Positions 53,958 through 62,511 of a stretch of 64,000 bases of DNA are shown one piece after another. Numbering within the stretch: the stretch's first letter is position 1; the number at the start of each line of letters is the position of its first letter. Position numbers and translations under genes: made by a program. The notes below the pieces were generated by a model, which was not told the origin of the DNA, searched no databases, and worked only from the letters and a program-made list of their open reading frames with translations. Origin of the DNA: Myxococcales bacterium 68-20 (GTDB lineage: Bacteria; Myxococcota_A; Polyangia; Polyangiales; Polyangiaceae); NCBI GenBank assembly GCA_001899635.1, contig MKVQ01000040.1, positions 189,915-253,914 on the forward strand, written 5' to 3'.

Positions 53958-55334
53958 CTACTTCTTCATCGCAGCGTAGAAGACCGCGTCGCGGCGGCGC
54001 ACGCGGAGGAGGAGCTGCCCGTCCTTCGCGGCCTCGGAGAGCTGCGTAGCTGACGGCTCGGAGAGCCCGTCCGCCTCGACGATGACGTCACCCGGCTTGA
54101 GACCGGCGCGATCGGCCGACGAGCCCGGCGCGATGCTCGTGATGACGGGAAGGGGCTTCGCCGGAAGCCCGAGCTGCGCCGCCTGCTGGGCGGTGAGATC
54201 GCGCACCGTGAGGCCGAGTCCAGCCTGCGGGACGCCCTGCTGCTGCACGGGGAGGGGAGGTACTGCCGCCTCGGGCCGTGCCGTCAGGAGCGTGCTCGAG
54301 CCGTAACGCTTTCCGTCGCGGATGATCTCGAGGTTCACGGTCTGGCCGACCTCGTGGGCGATCACCTCGCGAACGAGCTCGCGACCGTCGGTGACCTTCT
54401 TCCCTCCGACGGCGGCGATGATGTCCCCGGGCTTGATGTTCGCCTTCTGCGCCGGGCCGCCGTCGGTGATCGAGTTGACGAGGACGCCCGAGCGCGCGTC
54501 GGAGAGCTTGAGCGCGCTCGCGAGCTCGGGGGTGAGGTCCTGGATGCCGACCCCGATCCAAGCGCGCTCGACCTTGCCCTTCTTCACGATCTGCTCGGCC
54601 ACGCGCCGCGCGAGGTTCGACGGGACGGCGAAGCCGATTCCGGCGCCGCGGCCGACGATCATCGTGTTGATGCCGAGGACGCTCCCGTTGAGATCGCAGA
54701 GCGGCCCGCCCGAGTTGCCAGGGTTGATGCTGGCGTCCGTCTGGAGGTAGTCCTCGATCGCGTTCATCCCGAGGCCGCCGCGACCTTTCGCGCTGAGGAC
54801 ACCGGTCGTGACGGTGTAGCCGAGCCCGAAGGGCGAGCCGATCGCGACGACCCACTCGCCCACGCGCGCGGCGTCGGAATCGGCGAACTTCGCGGCGGTG
54901 AGGCCGGGCGCGTCGATCTTGATGACTGCGAGGTCGGTCGAGGGATCGCGGCCGAGGAGCTTGGCGGAGAACAGGCGCCCGTCACGGAGCCGGACGTTGA
55001 TCGTGAGCGCGTGATCGATGACGTGGTTGTTCGTGAGGATCGCGCCGTCAGAGGTGAAGACGACGCCGGAGCCGGTGCCCCGGGCGATCGGCGAGTCCTG
55101 GTTCTTGCCGAAGAAGCGGAGGACCTGATCCGCGTTCTCGTCGCGCGCGGTCACTTCGATCTGCACGACGGCAGGGCTCACACGGTCGGCGACCGCGACG
55201 AACCCATCCGACAGCTTCTTCGCCTCGGCCTGCGCTGCTGCGGCGCCCTGTGCGAGCGCCGGGGGCGCGAGCGCTACCGCCGCGAGACCGAGCGAGAGGA
55301 CGGGAGCCAGACCGCGAATGCCGAAAGACCGCAT
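53958..55334 (-). CDS. degP: HtrA/DegP-family periplasmic serine protease
   Basis: A 458-residue protease/chaperone. Signal peptide from ATG 55334 (MRSFGIRGLAPVLSLGLAAV, cleavage near ALAQG), with GGAGG upstream. Trypsin-like domain: His in ILTNNHVIDH, Asp in DPSTDLAVIKI, Ser in INPGNSGGPLCDLNG. Two PDZ domains follow at about 280-365 (AWIGVGIQDLTPELASAL) and 380-450 (GLGLTVRDLTAQQAAQLGLP). It degrades or refolds damaged envelope proteins. The frame opens 33 codons further upstream but without signal. It precedes lpxD by 221 bases. Confidence 0.95.
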   Translation of the reverse strand: MRSFGIRGLAPVLSLGLAAVALAPPALAQGAAAAQAEAKKLSDGFVAVADRVSPAVVQIEVTARDENADQVLRFFGKNQDSPIARGTGSGVVFTSDGAILTNNHVIDHALTINVRLRDGRLFSAKLLGRDPSTDLAVIKIDAPGLTAAKFADSDAARVGEWVVAIGSPFGLGYTVTTGVLSAKGRGGLGMNAIEDYLQTDASINPGNSGGPLCDLNGSVLGINTMIVGRGAGIGFAVPSNLARRVAEQIVKKGKVERAWIGVGIQDLTPELASALKLSDARSGVLVNSITDGGPAQKANIKPGDIIAAVGGKKVTDGRELVREVIAHEVGQTVNLEIIRDGKRYGSSTLLTARPEAAVPPLPVQQQGVPQAGLGLTVRDLTAQQAAQLGLPAKPLPVITSIAPGSSADRAGLKPGDVIVEADGLSEPSATQLSEAAKDGQLLLRVRRRDAVFYAAMKK

Positions 55335-55506
55335 GAAGCCTCCGAAGGACACCTTGCAAGACCGAGGGCGTTGGCGTTGCCGTTCACCGAACGGTCTCGA
55401 AGGTTCGACGATTGTCGGAAAGGAACGTATCACCGGCCCCGATCGATCTCTCCTTTATCGGCAGAGATCGGGGCGGGCAGAACGTGGAGCGCGCGTCAGT
55501 CGCGGG

Positions 55507-56547
55507 TCAGGCGTAGCGCTCGACGATGCGCGACCACGGACGTGCGCCCGTGGAGAGGGCTCCCTCGTTCAATGGCCCCGAGGGAGGATCCAGATCCGTG
55601 AGCTCGAGCGTCGCTGCGCCGCGCATCGAGGCGAGCCGTCGGCCCAGCCGGACGAGCGTTGCCACGAGCGGTCGCGGATCGAGGGCCGGGTCGACGGCGA
55701 AGCGTCCGAGCAGACCTCGGCGCGCCGGGACGAACGGCGGATCGAGCGACATGACCGTGAGGCTCGAGCTCCCGCGGACGACCTGATGCTCGTCGACGAC
55801 CACGACCTCGCATTGATCGAGGGACCCGGCCGGACGTGCGAGGTGCGCCGCGAGCGCCCCGACGAAGGTCGCCTCGACGGCGCGCGGCCGATCGAAGCGG
55901 ATGTCTCCCTGACTGCGTCGTCGCGCCGCGAGCGACGTGTCGAGCATCGCGATCGCGAGCGCATCGTCGGGCGTCGCAAGGCGAGCGACCCACGGACCGC
56001 TCGAGGTGCCGGGATCATCGGCGCCGTCCGTGGCGAGTCGCGCCGTCCATGACACGGGCGAATAGCCGACCTTCGCGTAGAACGCGTGGGCAGGGTTCGG
56101 CTCGAGGACCTCGGCCGCCATCACGACGGGGGCGCCTCGGCTCATGTGCCGGGCGACCTGCGCGAGCGCCTCCAAGAGCGCGCGTCCGACGCCGCGTGAG
56201 CGCGTCCGCGTGGAGACGATCAGCGAGCGCACCTCGCAGGTGAACGGCGTCGTCTCGTCGATCCCGTGACGCTCGAACCAGCCCTCGACCTGACCGACGA
56301 TGCCGAGGTCGGTCTGGGCCACGAGGTGGATGTGCCGGCCGAGCACGGGCTGTCCGCCCCGCACCCGCGCGTCTTCCGAGAGGCGCTGTGCGAGCTGCTC
56401 GTAGACGCGAGGGTCACGCGTCCCGGCGTAGCCACCCCAGGCCTCGTGCGCGTCCCAGAGCTCGCGCCAGAGCCCGGCGATCGCGCGGCCCTCGTCGGCG
56501 TTGGCCGCGCGGACGATGACAGACGGAGCGTTCGTCACGGCGGCCAT
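55507..56547 (-). CDS. GNAT-type N-acetyltransferase, probable tandem-domain
   Basis: A 346-residue protein. The N-terminal GNAT domain (~10-165) has the acetyl-CoA motif TRSRGVGRALLEALAQVA and HAFYAKVGY near its end. The C-terminal half (~185-345) looks like a second, diverged GNAT fold (ARLATPDDALAIAMLDTS, then RGLLGRFAVDPALDPRPLVA) with no clear CoA loop. The start overlaps truA by 13 bases. Substrate unknown. Downstream, the 172-base gap to HtrA has no clear terminator. Confidence 0.78.
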   Translation of the reverse strand: MAAVTNAPSVIVRAANADEGRAIAGLWRELWDAHEAWGGYAGTRDPRVYEQLAQRLSEDARVRGGQPVLGRHIHLVAQTDLGIVGQVEGWFERHGIDETTPFTCEVRSLIVSTRTRSRGVGRALLEALAQVARHMSRGAPVVMAAEVLEPNPAHAFYAKVGYSPVSWTARLATDGADDPGTSSGPWVARLATPDDALAIAMLDTSLAARRRSQGDIRFDRPRAVEATFVGALAAHLARPAGSLDQCEVVVVDEHQVVRGSSSLTVMSLDPPFVPARRGLLGRFAVDPALDPRPLVATLVRLGRRLASMRGAATLELTDLDPPSGPLNEGALSTGARPWSRIVERYA

Positions 56548-57380
56548 CGCTCACCGGTGCCCTCGGGCAGCTCGAGGTCGATCGACGCGAGCGTCAGCCC
56601 ATGCGGCGGCGCGGTCTGACCGGCCAGCGCGCGATCCTTGCCGGCGATCGCACGCGCGATCGTGCCTTCTTCGAGATGACCGCGACCGACATCGACGAGC
56701 GTGCCGACGAGGATGCGCACCATGTTGTAGAGGAATGCGGTTCCTTCGATCGTGATGCTCCAGCGGCGCTGATCGTGTCGCGCGAGCTCGACCCCGTAGA
56801 TCGTGCGAACGGTCACGTCGCGCTCGTCACCGGCAGAACGGAACGCCGCGAAGTCGTGGGTGCCCACGATCGCTCTCGCCTCCCGCTCCATCCGGTCCAT
56901 GTCCATGTCGTAGCCGATCCTCCACGCGCGGTTGCAGAGCAGCGGGTCGCGCACCTTGTCGAAGAGGAGATCGTAACGGTAGCGCTTCTTCTTGCTGGCG
57001 AAGCGCGGCGAAAAACCGATCGGGACGATCTGAGCCGAGCGGACCGCGACATCTTCCGGCAGATGCTGGTTGAGCGTGAGCACCCAGCCGCGTGGCGGCA
57101 TGGCGATGTTCGCGTCGAACGCGGCGAGCTGACCCTCTGCATGAACACCGGCATCGGTGCGGCTCGTGCCTCGAGGTCCCGCTGCACGCGGATCGACCGC
57201 CAGGATTGCGCCGCGCAGCGTGTCTTCGACGGTCCGAGCGTCCTTCTGTGTCGCCCAGCCCGAGAACCCGGTTCCGTCGTAGGCGACCTGCACGAGGACG
57301 CCGATCCGCCGCTCGAGAGCGCTGCTCGTTCCCTCCGCCTCGTTCGTGGCTGGAGGCGGGCTCGGTCGACTCGTACTCAT
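56535..57380 (-). CDS. truA: tRNA pseudouridine synthase A TruA
   Basis: A 281-residue enzyme that makes pseudouridine at tRNA positions 38-40. Conserved: QVAYDGTGFSGWATQ, the catalytic Asp in TSRTDAGVHAEGQ, HDFAAFRSAGDE, and GTAFLYNMVRILVGTLVDVG. The N-terminal ~25 residues (STSRPSPPPATNEAEG) are an extra low-complexity leader. ATG 57380 overlaps the stop of the preceding lipoprotein (ATGA), and the truA stop lies inside the GNAT gene start. Confidence 0.95.
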   Translation of the reverse strand: MSTSRPSPPPATNEAEGTSSALERRIGVLVQVAYDGTGFSGWATQKDARTVEDTLRGAILAVDPRAAGPRGTSRTDAGVHAEGQLAAFDANIAMPPRGWVLTLNQHLPEDVAVRSAQIVPIGFSPRFASKKKRYRYDLLFDKVRDPLLCNRAWRIGYDMDMDRMEREARAIVGTHDFAAFRSAGDERDVTVRTIYGVELARHDQRRWSITIEGTAFLYNMVRILVGTLVDVGRGHLEEGTIARAIAGKDRALAGQTAPPHGLTLASIDLELPEGTGERWPP

Positions 57381-57649
57381 GAGCCGTCGATGTTGGCGTC
57401 GGAGCCGGCGTCGACCGCCGGGCTCGAGCCGTCGGTCGGAATGAGCGGCTCCTCGTCCTCTGGCGGATTGCTCGCGCCCGTGACGAGCGTGGGAGCGGGG
57501 ACGCAGGATCGCGCTGCGCAGAAGTTCGAGAGGCAATCCTCGTTGCGGAGGCACTCCTCACCGATGGGCCGGCGTGACTCGCCGCACGCGCCAACGAGCA
57601 ACACGGCGAGCGGGGCGAGCGCGCACCCGATGGCGAGCAGCGTCCGCAC
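57377..57649 (-). CDS. Small lipoprotein with Cys motif
   Basis: A 90-residue lipoprotein from GTG 57649: RTLLAIGCALAPLAVLLVGA then Cys lipid site. The mature part is short: GEECLRNEDCLSNFCAARSC (a C-x4-C-x4-C-x4-C pattern) then an acidic Pro/Asp/Ser tail. GGAGG sits inside the end of the upstream gene, 6 bases before the GTG. Its stop overlaps the truA start. Such small Cys lipoproteins are common in myxobacteria; function unknown. Confidence 0.7.
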   Translation of the reverse strand: MRTLLAIGCALAPLAVLLVGACGESRRPIGEECLRNEDCLSNFCAARSCVPAPTLVTGASNPPEDEEPLIPTDGSSPAVDAGSDANIDGS

Positions 57650-57651
57650 GC

Positions 57652-57927
57652 TCAGCCTCCGTCGGTGTCGGCGTCGGCGGAGATGTCGGCGTCGAGGTCG
57701 AGGCTCGCGTCGGTGACGCTCGAGTCGGTCCGACCTCCGCCTTCGGGAACGACGTCCGCGTCGCGCGTGCCGCCGGCGCTCGGCGCGCAGACGGCGGGGT
57801 CCGAGCAATCAGGGGTCACGCCGTCGACGCCGCACGCGCCGAGCTGGGTGGCTGCGAGAACGGCGAGCGCGGAGAAGCCCATGATTCCGAGCTTCGTCCT
57901 CTCGCTCGCGTTCTCGCTCGCGCCCAT
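57652..57927 (-). CDS. Small lipoprotein, Asp-rich tail
   Basis: A 91-residue lipoprotein (MGASENASERTKLGIMGFSA, lipobox L-G-A-C). The mature part has TPDCSDPAVC followed by an Asp/Ala-rich tail (LDLDADISADADTD). It starts 1 base after the TonB-like gene stop and ends 2 bases before the next small lipoprotein start, so it is part of the same tight operon. No domain assigned. Confidence 0.65.
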   Translation of the reverse strand: MGASENASERTKLGIMGFSALAVLAATQLGACGVDGVTPDCSDPAVCAPSAGGTRDADVVPEGGGRTDSSVTDASLDLDADISADADTDGG

Positions 57928-57928
57928 C

Positions 57929-58534
57929 TCACTGCCTCGGGACGAAGTTGATGGGGATGTTCACGTCGACGCAGCCGCCCTTCGGAGCCGAGAAGCTCGC
58001 GCCCCGGAAGTAGCCCGCCACGCACTGCGCGACCGACGGCGAGCCCATCTCGTTGCTCGCGATCCCGGCGGAGCACACCTGGCCGTTCGCGCCGATACGG
58101 ACGGCAACCGTGACCTTGCCGCGCAGCGTCGGATCCTGCGCGAGCGCGTTGTCGTAGCAGCGATGGGCCTGCTTGACGCGGAACTGGAGTCCGTTCTCGA
58201 GCTCGGAGCTGTTGACGCCCGAGCACTTTTTCGCGTCGCACTGGTTGTTGCTCGCCTGCGTGGCGACGACCTTCTTGCCGGCGTCCTCCGGTCCGGCGTC
58301 TTCGACCGGCGGAGGCAGCGGGATGTCCTCGTCCGGGTTGCGTCCGACGGTCGCCGCCGGAGGCGGCGCCGCGTCGATGTAGACGACGGGCGGCGGAGGA
58401 GGCGACTGCGACAACTTCCACGCGACGGCGCCGCCGATGAAGCCGACGAGCACGACCGCGATCACGACATACTTGCCGCTTCCGCTGGTAGGAACCCCGG
58501 CGGGGGAAGACGGAGGCGGTGCTTGCGAGGCCAT
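57929..58534 (-). CDS. TonB-like/AgmX-type C-terminal-domain protein
   Basis: A 201-residue protein. A short N-terminus precedes a transmembrane helix at ~22-42 (YVVIAVVLVGFIGGAVAWKL) and a Pro-rich linker (~45-85). The C-terminal domain, ELENGLQFRVKQAHRCYDNA then GKVTVAVRIGANGQVCSAGI and PKGGCVDVNIPINF, matches the energy-transducer-like C-terminal domain found in myxobacterial AgmX/PglI-type gliding proteins. Cysteines are conserved as a pair. It is the first gene of a five-gene operon that continues through two lipoproteins, truA and GNAT. Confidence 0.8.
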   Translation of the reverse strand: MASQAPPPSSPAGVPTSGSGKYVVIAVVLVGFIGGAVAWKLSQSPPPPPVVYIDAAPPPAATVGRNPDEDIPLPPPVEDAGPEDAGKKVVATQASNNQCDAKKCSGVNSSELENGLQFRVKQAHRCYDNALAQDPTLRGKVTVAVRIGANGQVCSAGIASNEMGSPSVAQCVAGYFRGASFSAPKGGCVDVNIPINFVPRQ

Positions 58535-58623
58535 CTAGAGCTTTACCTGAACCGAAGAGCGAAGGGCGGTGCCGAACAGCGCGCCCGCCGAGTATACGGA
58601 GATTTGGGTGGTGGTGAAGCGCG

Positions 58624-59220
58624 TCATTCGGGCGCGGCGTCATCCGTATCCGCGGCGGGATGCGCGGGATGCAGGTAAAGTGACAACGTCGTGTCGCCGT
58701 GACGTCGGCGCCGATCGAGCACGAGGTCGAGCGGAGCGGCGGGTTCGTCCGTCGAAGCGTGCTCCAGCACGAGGACGCCGGACGGGGCGAGGTGTCGTGC
58801 TGCCTTCGCCATGAGGTCGGCGAAACTGGGCTCCCTCACGTCAGCGTAGGGCGGATCGACGAGGACGAGGTCGAAAGGGCCCTCGACCGTGTCCAGCGCG
58901 CGTTCGACGCGGGTGGCAATCACGGTGACCTGCGCGCCGACGTCGAGCGCGCGGACGTTCTCGCGGATGGCCGTGATCGCCGGCCGGGCGCTCTCGACGA
59001 GGACCGCCGAGCGCGCGCCTCGTGAGATCGCCTCGAGCCCGAGCGCGCCCGACCCGGCATAGAGATCGAGGACGCGGGGGCCAAGCTCTTCCGCAAAGAC
59101 CCCAGCGGATGCCAGCATCGAGAAGAGGGCCTCGCGTACGCGATCGGACGTCGGCCGCGTCTCCTGACCTCGTGGAGCGGTCAGCGCTCGGGACCGGAAG
59201 CTACCGCCGGTGATGCGCAT
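58624..59220 (-). CDS. rsmD: 16S rRNA (guanine966-N2)-methyltransferase RsmD
   Basis: A 198-residue SAM-dependent methyltransferase acting on G966 of 16S rRNA. Conserved: MRITGGSFRSRALTAP, RPTSDRVREALFSML, the SAM loop LDLYAGSGALGLEAISRGA, and the catalytic DPPYAD. The C-terminal 25 residues are a His/Ala/Asp-rich extension. It is leftward and divergent from the exported protein gene at 59418; the TonB-like operon begins 89 bases after its stop. Confidence 0.95.
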   Translation of the reverse strand: MRITGGSFRSRALTAPRGQETRPTSDRVREALFSMLASAGVFAEELGPRVLDLYAGSGALGLEAISRGARSAVLVESARPAITAIRENVRALDVGAQVTVIATRVERALDTVEGPFDLVLVDPPYADVREPSFADLMAKAARHLAPSGVLVLEHASTDEPAAPLDLVLDRRRRHGDTTLSLYLHPAHPAADTDDAAPE

Positions 59221-59417
59221 CTGCTCCCCAGACTAGGCATAGATTGGGGCCGGCGTCCCAACGACCCGTCGTCGTGGGCCGACGTACCCGTTACCCGCGG
59301 CGTCCGGTGGTAGGCGTTTGGGCGCTTCGGGGCGCGATCCGGGGGCACGACGGTGCCCGGAGAAAGTGCTGGGCTCGCCTTTGCTCAGCACGATGGATCC
59401 ACGTTACGCTGCGGCCG

Positions 59418-60575
59418 ATGCCTCGTCGCTGGCTCGCGTTAGTCCTCACCGTGCTCGCCGTCGTCCTCTCGCCGCGCGGTGCGCGCGCCGATCAATCGAC
59501 GGCGCACAGCGTCTCGGTTGCCGTCCTCGCGCTCGACTCGGACGATGCCGAGGAGCAGGCCGACGCGCTCACGGGAGCGCTACGGTCGCGCATCCGCGCG
59601 GCCCAGGGCTGGTCGCTCGTCGAGACCTCGCAGTCGCTCGGCATGCTCACCGCTGCTCTTCGCTGCGCGACCAAGCCGATCAGCGCCGAATGCGAGCAGC
59701 GCATCGCCGAGCAGATCAAGTCCGAGCGCTACATCTTCGGCTACGTGACCAAGGGACCGCAGGCCGGACAGGTCACCGCCGAGATCCATCTCTACCAGAA
59801 GAGCAAGCCGGACACCGTCATCCGCGAGGCCTACGCGGACAACCTGAAGGACCAGAACGACGACACGCTCCGCAAGATCGCGCAGCGCGTCCTCGATCGT
59901 CTCGGAGGCAGCGCCGTCGGCACGATCATCGTCCGCATGGGCAACGAGAACGGCGAGGTCGTGATCGACGGAGACAAGCGCGTCCCGCTCGAGAACGGGA
60001 CCGCACGGATCGAGCTCTCGCCCGGCGGGCACTCCGTCGAGGTCGCCGCCGGCCGGACCACGCAGAAGCGCAATGTGCTCGTGACCGCCGGTAAGGAGAC
60101 CGTGGTCGACCTCGCGCTCGCGAGCACGGGCCCGACCGAACCGGTGAAGTCCGACAAGCCGTTCCCCACCCGCAAGGTCGTGGGTGGAGGCCTCATGCTC
60201 GGCGGCGCCGCGGCCGGTGCCATCGCGGTGATCAGCGCGCTCGCCTACGGCGATGCGCTCGACAAGGGGGAAACCATCCAGGCCTCGACGAACCCGCAGG
60301 ACGCCAAGCTCCCGGCGGGCAAGAAGGCCGACGACGTCTGCGGCAAGTCCCTCGCCTCCAACGAGGCGATCTGCAAGGCGAACGCCGATGCGAACAGCGC
60401 CTCCACGGTCGCGTGGGTGACCGGCATCGGCGGAGGTGTCCTCCTGCTCGCCGGCGCCTACTTCCTCTTCACCGACGGCGGCGATCAGGAGAAGGCGGCC
60501 GCGAAGAACAAGACCCGGCTCGTCCCGAGCGTCGGGCAGAGCTCGGGCGGCCTGATCCTCACGGGCAGCTTCTGA
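59418..60575 (+). CDS. Exported protein with PEGA-like module and C-terminal helices
   Basis: A 385-residue protein with signal peptide (MPRRWLALVLTVLAVVLSPR, cleavage near ARADQ). The N-domain (~25-160; SVAVLALDSDDAEEQADALT) resembles the FlgT/CsgG-like family of periplasmic domains. A PEGA-like module is near 175-230 (GEVVIDGDKRVPLENG, then GHSVEVAAGRTTQ). Two hydrophobic helices follow (VVGGGLMLGGAAAGAIAVIS and TGIGGGVLLLAGAYFLF). The start ATG 59418 gives the signal peptide; the frame extends upstream without features. A terminator hairpin follows. Confidence 0.8.
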   Translation: MPRRWLALVLTVLAVVLSPRGARADQSTAHSVSVAVLALDSDDAEEQADALTGALRSRIRAAQGWSLVETSQSLGMLTAALRCATKPISAECEQRIAEQIKSERYIFGYVTKGPQAGQVTAEIHLYQKSKPDTVIREAYADNLKDQNDDTLRKIAQRVLDRLGGSAVGTIIVRMGNENGEVVIDGDKRVPLENGTARIELSPGGHSVEVAAGRTTQKRNVLVTAGKETVVDLALASTGPTEPVKSDKPFPTRKVVGGGLMLGGAAAGAIAVISALAYGDALDKGETIQASTNPQDAKLPAGKKADDVCGKSLASNEAICKANADANSASTVAWVTGIGGGVLLLAGAYFLFTDGGDQEKAAAKNKTRLVPSVGQSSGGLILTGSF

Positions 60576-60591
60576 GTCGACGGCTCGCTCG

Positions 60592-60623
60592 AGAGCTGTC
60601 CAGAGATGCTGGACAGCTCTTTC
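60592..60623 (+). terminator. Intrinsic-type terminator
   Basis: agagctgtcca and tggacagctct form a perfect 11-bp stem with a 7-base loop, followed by ttc. It lies 17 bases after the exported-protein stop. On the minus strand it may also end the dapB transcript. Confidence 0.7.
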
Positions 60624-60695
60624 GCATCATCCTCTCTTCTCTTTGAGGGGGGACACCCCGCGAGCTCCCCGATCGTCCAATGCTCGGACGTCTCT

Positions 60696-61493
60696 TCAGG
60701 CGAGCACGTCGGCGAGTCGGTAGCGCCCGGCGGGGCGCCCGACCAGCCAGAGACCCGCGCGGAGCGCGCCGCGCGCGAAGAGATCGCGGCTCGACGCGCG
60801 ATGCGTCAGCTCGATCCGCTCGCCGTCACCGAAGAGGAACGCGGTGTGATCGCCGATGACGTCGCCGCCGCGCATCGCGAGGACGCCGACCTCCTCGGGT
60901 GAGCGGGCGCCCGGCTTGCCGTCGCGGCCGGTCACGAATCGCGGCTCTTTCCGGCCGGCGGACTCTCGCGCCGACTTCACGACCTCGGCGAGGCGGAGCG
61001 CGGTGCCGCTCGGCGCGTCCACCTTCATGCGGTGGTGCGTCTCGACGATCTCGGCGTCGTACCCTTCGCCGAGCGCGATCACTGCGCGTTCGAGGAGCGC
61101 CGAGAGCACGTGGATGCCGACGCTCATGTTCGGCTCCCACAAGACCGGGACCCGAGCCGCGGCGGCGTCGAGCGCGGCGTTCCCCGCGTCGTCGAGGCCG
61201 GTCGTCCCGCTCGCGATCGCGACGTTGCCCTTCACGCACACCTCGCAGGCGCGCGCCAGCACCGCAGGCGCGGAGAAGTCGATCAGCACCTCCGCACCGG
61301 AGGTCGCGATCGCGCCGAGGTCCGACGTGATCGTCGCCCCGATCGGGCCGACGCCTGCGAGCTCGCCGGCGTCCTTTCCCTCGTCGCCGGAGCCGATCGC
61401 GCAGACGACCTTCGAGCCGCCTTCGTGCGCGAGGCGGACGACCGCGCGGCCCATACGACCGTTGGCGCCGAGAACGGCGATGCGCGTGCTCAC
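60696..61493 (-). CDS. dapB: 4-hydroxy-tetrahydrodipicolinate reductase DapB
   Basis: A 265-residue NAD(P)H-dependent enzyme of the lysine/diaminopimelate pathway. It reduces the product of DapA. Motifs: dinucleotide GANGRMG at the N-terminus, SGTTGLDD, the catalytic ETHHRMKVDAPSGTA, and the C-terminal FARGALRAGLWL. The GTG start overlaps the dapA stop (GTGA), so the two are translationally coupled. Length is normal. Confidence 0.95.
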   Translation of the reverse strand: MSTRIAVLGANGRMGRAVVRLAHEGGSKVVCAIGSGDEGKDAGELAGVGPIGATITSDLGAIATSGAEVLIDFSAPAVLARACEVCVKGNVAIASGTTGLDDAGNAALDAAAARVPVLWEPNMSVGIHVLSALLERAVIALGEGYDAEIVETHHRMKVDAPSGTALRLAEVVKSARESAGRKEPRFVTGRDGKPGARSPEEVGVLAMRGGDVIGDHTAFLFGDGERIELTHRASSRDLFARGALRAGLWLVGRPAGRYRLADVLA

Positions 61494-62377
61494 CGGGCCT
61501 CGTACTTCTTCACTGCCGCGATCACCTTCGCTCGCGCCGGCTCCGAGATCCGCGCGAGCGGGCCACGGACGACGTCCTTCATCCGGCCGTGGTGGGCGAG
61601 CGCCGCCTTGACGGGCGAGGGGTTCGCCTCGACGAACATCGTCTCGTGCACGTTGCACAGCGCGAGGTGCTCGCGGCGGGCGTCGTCCCACTTGCCGTCG
61701 AGCGCGAGCCGCGTCGTCTTCGAGACCTCGGCCGGGTAGAGGTTCGACGTCACGCTGATCACGCCGCGGGCGCCGATCGAGATCATCGGGAGGGTGAGGG
61801 TGTCGTCGCCGGAGAGCACGCTGATGCGCGATCCGATCGTGCGGACGATCTCCTGTGCACGGAGGACGTTGCCGGTCGCCTCCTTCACCGCCACGACGTT
61901 CGGCGACGCTTCGCAGATGCGGGCGAGCGTGTCGGTCGTCAGGTCGATCCCGGTGCGGCCCGGGATGTTGTAGACGACGACCGGGACGTCGACGGACGCG
62001 GCCACGTCGACGTAGTGCTGGCGAAGGCCCTCCTGCGTCGGCTTGTTGTAGTAGGGCACGACGACCATCACGGCGTCGGCGCCGGCGCGCGCGGCGGCCT
62101 GCGATGCGTTGATCGTGCTTCGCGTCGCGTTGGTGCCGGTCCCGGCGAGGACGATGCACTTCCCCTTCGCGAGCTTCACGCAGCGGCGAACGAGCTCGAG
62201 CTGCTCCTCGTGATCGAGCGCGGGGCTCTCGCCCGTCGTGCCGCAGGGCACGATGCCCTGGACGCCGCCGGCGAGCTGTCCCTCGACGAGCTTGTCGAAG
62301 GCGTCCCAGTCGATCGACAGGTCGTCCTTGAACGGGGTGACGAGCGCGGTGAACGTGCCTTCGAAGCGGAGGGTCAT
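61490..62377 (-). CDS. dapA: 4-hydroxy-tetrahydrodipicolinate synthase DapA
   Basis: A 295-residue aldolase condensing pyruvate with aspartate semialdehyde. Active-site residues visible: Thr pair in PCGTTGESPAL, Tyr in VVPYYNKPTQEG, Schiff-base Lys in VVAVKEATGN, and Arg in YNIPGRTGIDL. ATG 62377 (MTLRFEG) is used; ATG 62416 would add 13 residues. It is the first gene of the dapA-dapB pair. Confidence 0.96.
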   Translation of the reverse strand: MTLRFEGTFTALVTPFKDDLSIDWDAFDKLVEGQLAGGVQGIVPCGTTGESPALDHEEQLELVRRCVKLAKGKCIVLAGTGTNATRSTINASQAAARAGADAVMVVVPYYNKPTQEGLRQHYVDVAASVDVPVVVYNIPGRTGIDLTTDTLARICEASPNVVAVKEATGNVLRAQEIVRTIGSRISVLSGDDTLTLPMISIGARGVISVTSNLYPAEVSKTTRLALDGKWDDARREHLALCNVHETMFVEANPSPVKAALAHHGRMKDVVRGPLARISEPARAKVIAAVKKYEAR

Positions 62378-62511
62378 GTCGCCAGCCTTTTTCGTATGGC
62401 GCCCAGCGTTATGCAAGAGACGAAGGTCTCCTGGCGGGAGGGGCGTCGCCCAAGACCATACACCTACATCGAGCGCGCTGCTGGACTCTGCCGGAGGCGG
62501 CGCGATCGGGC

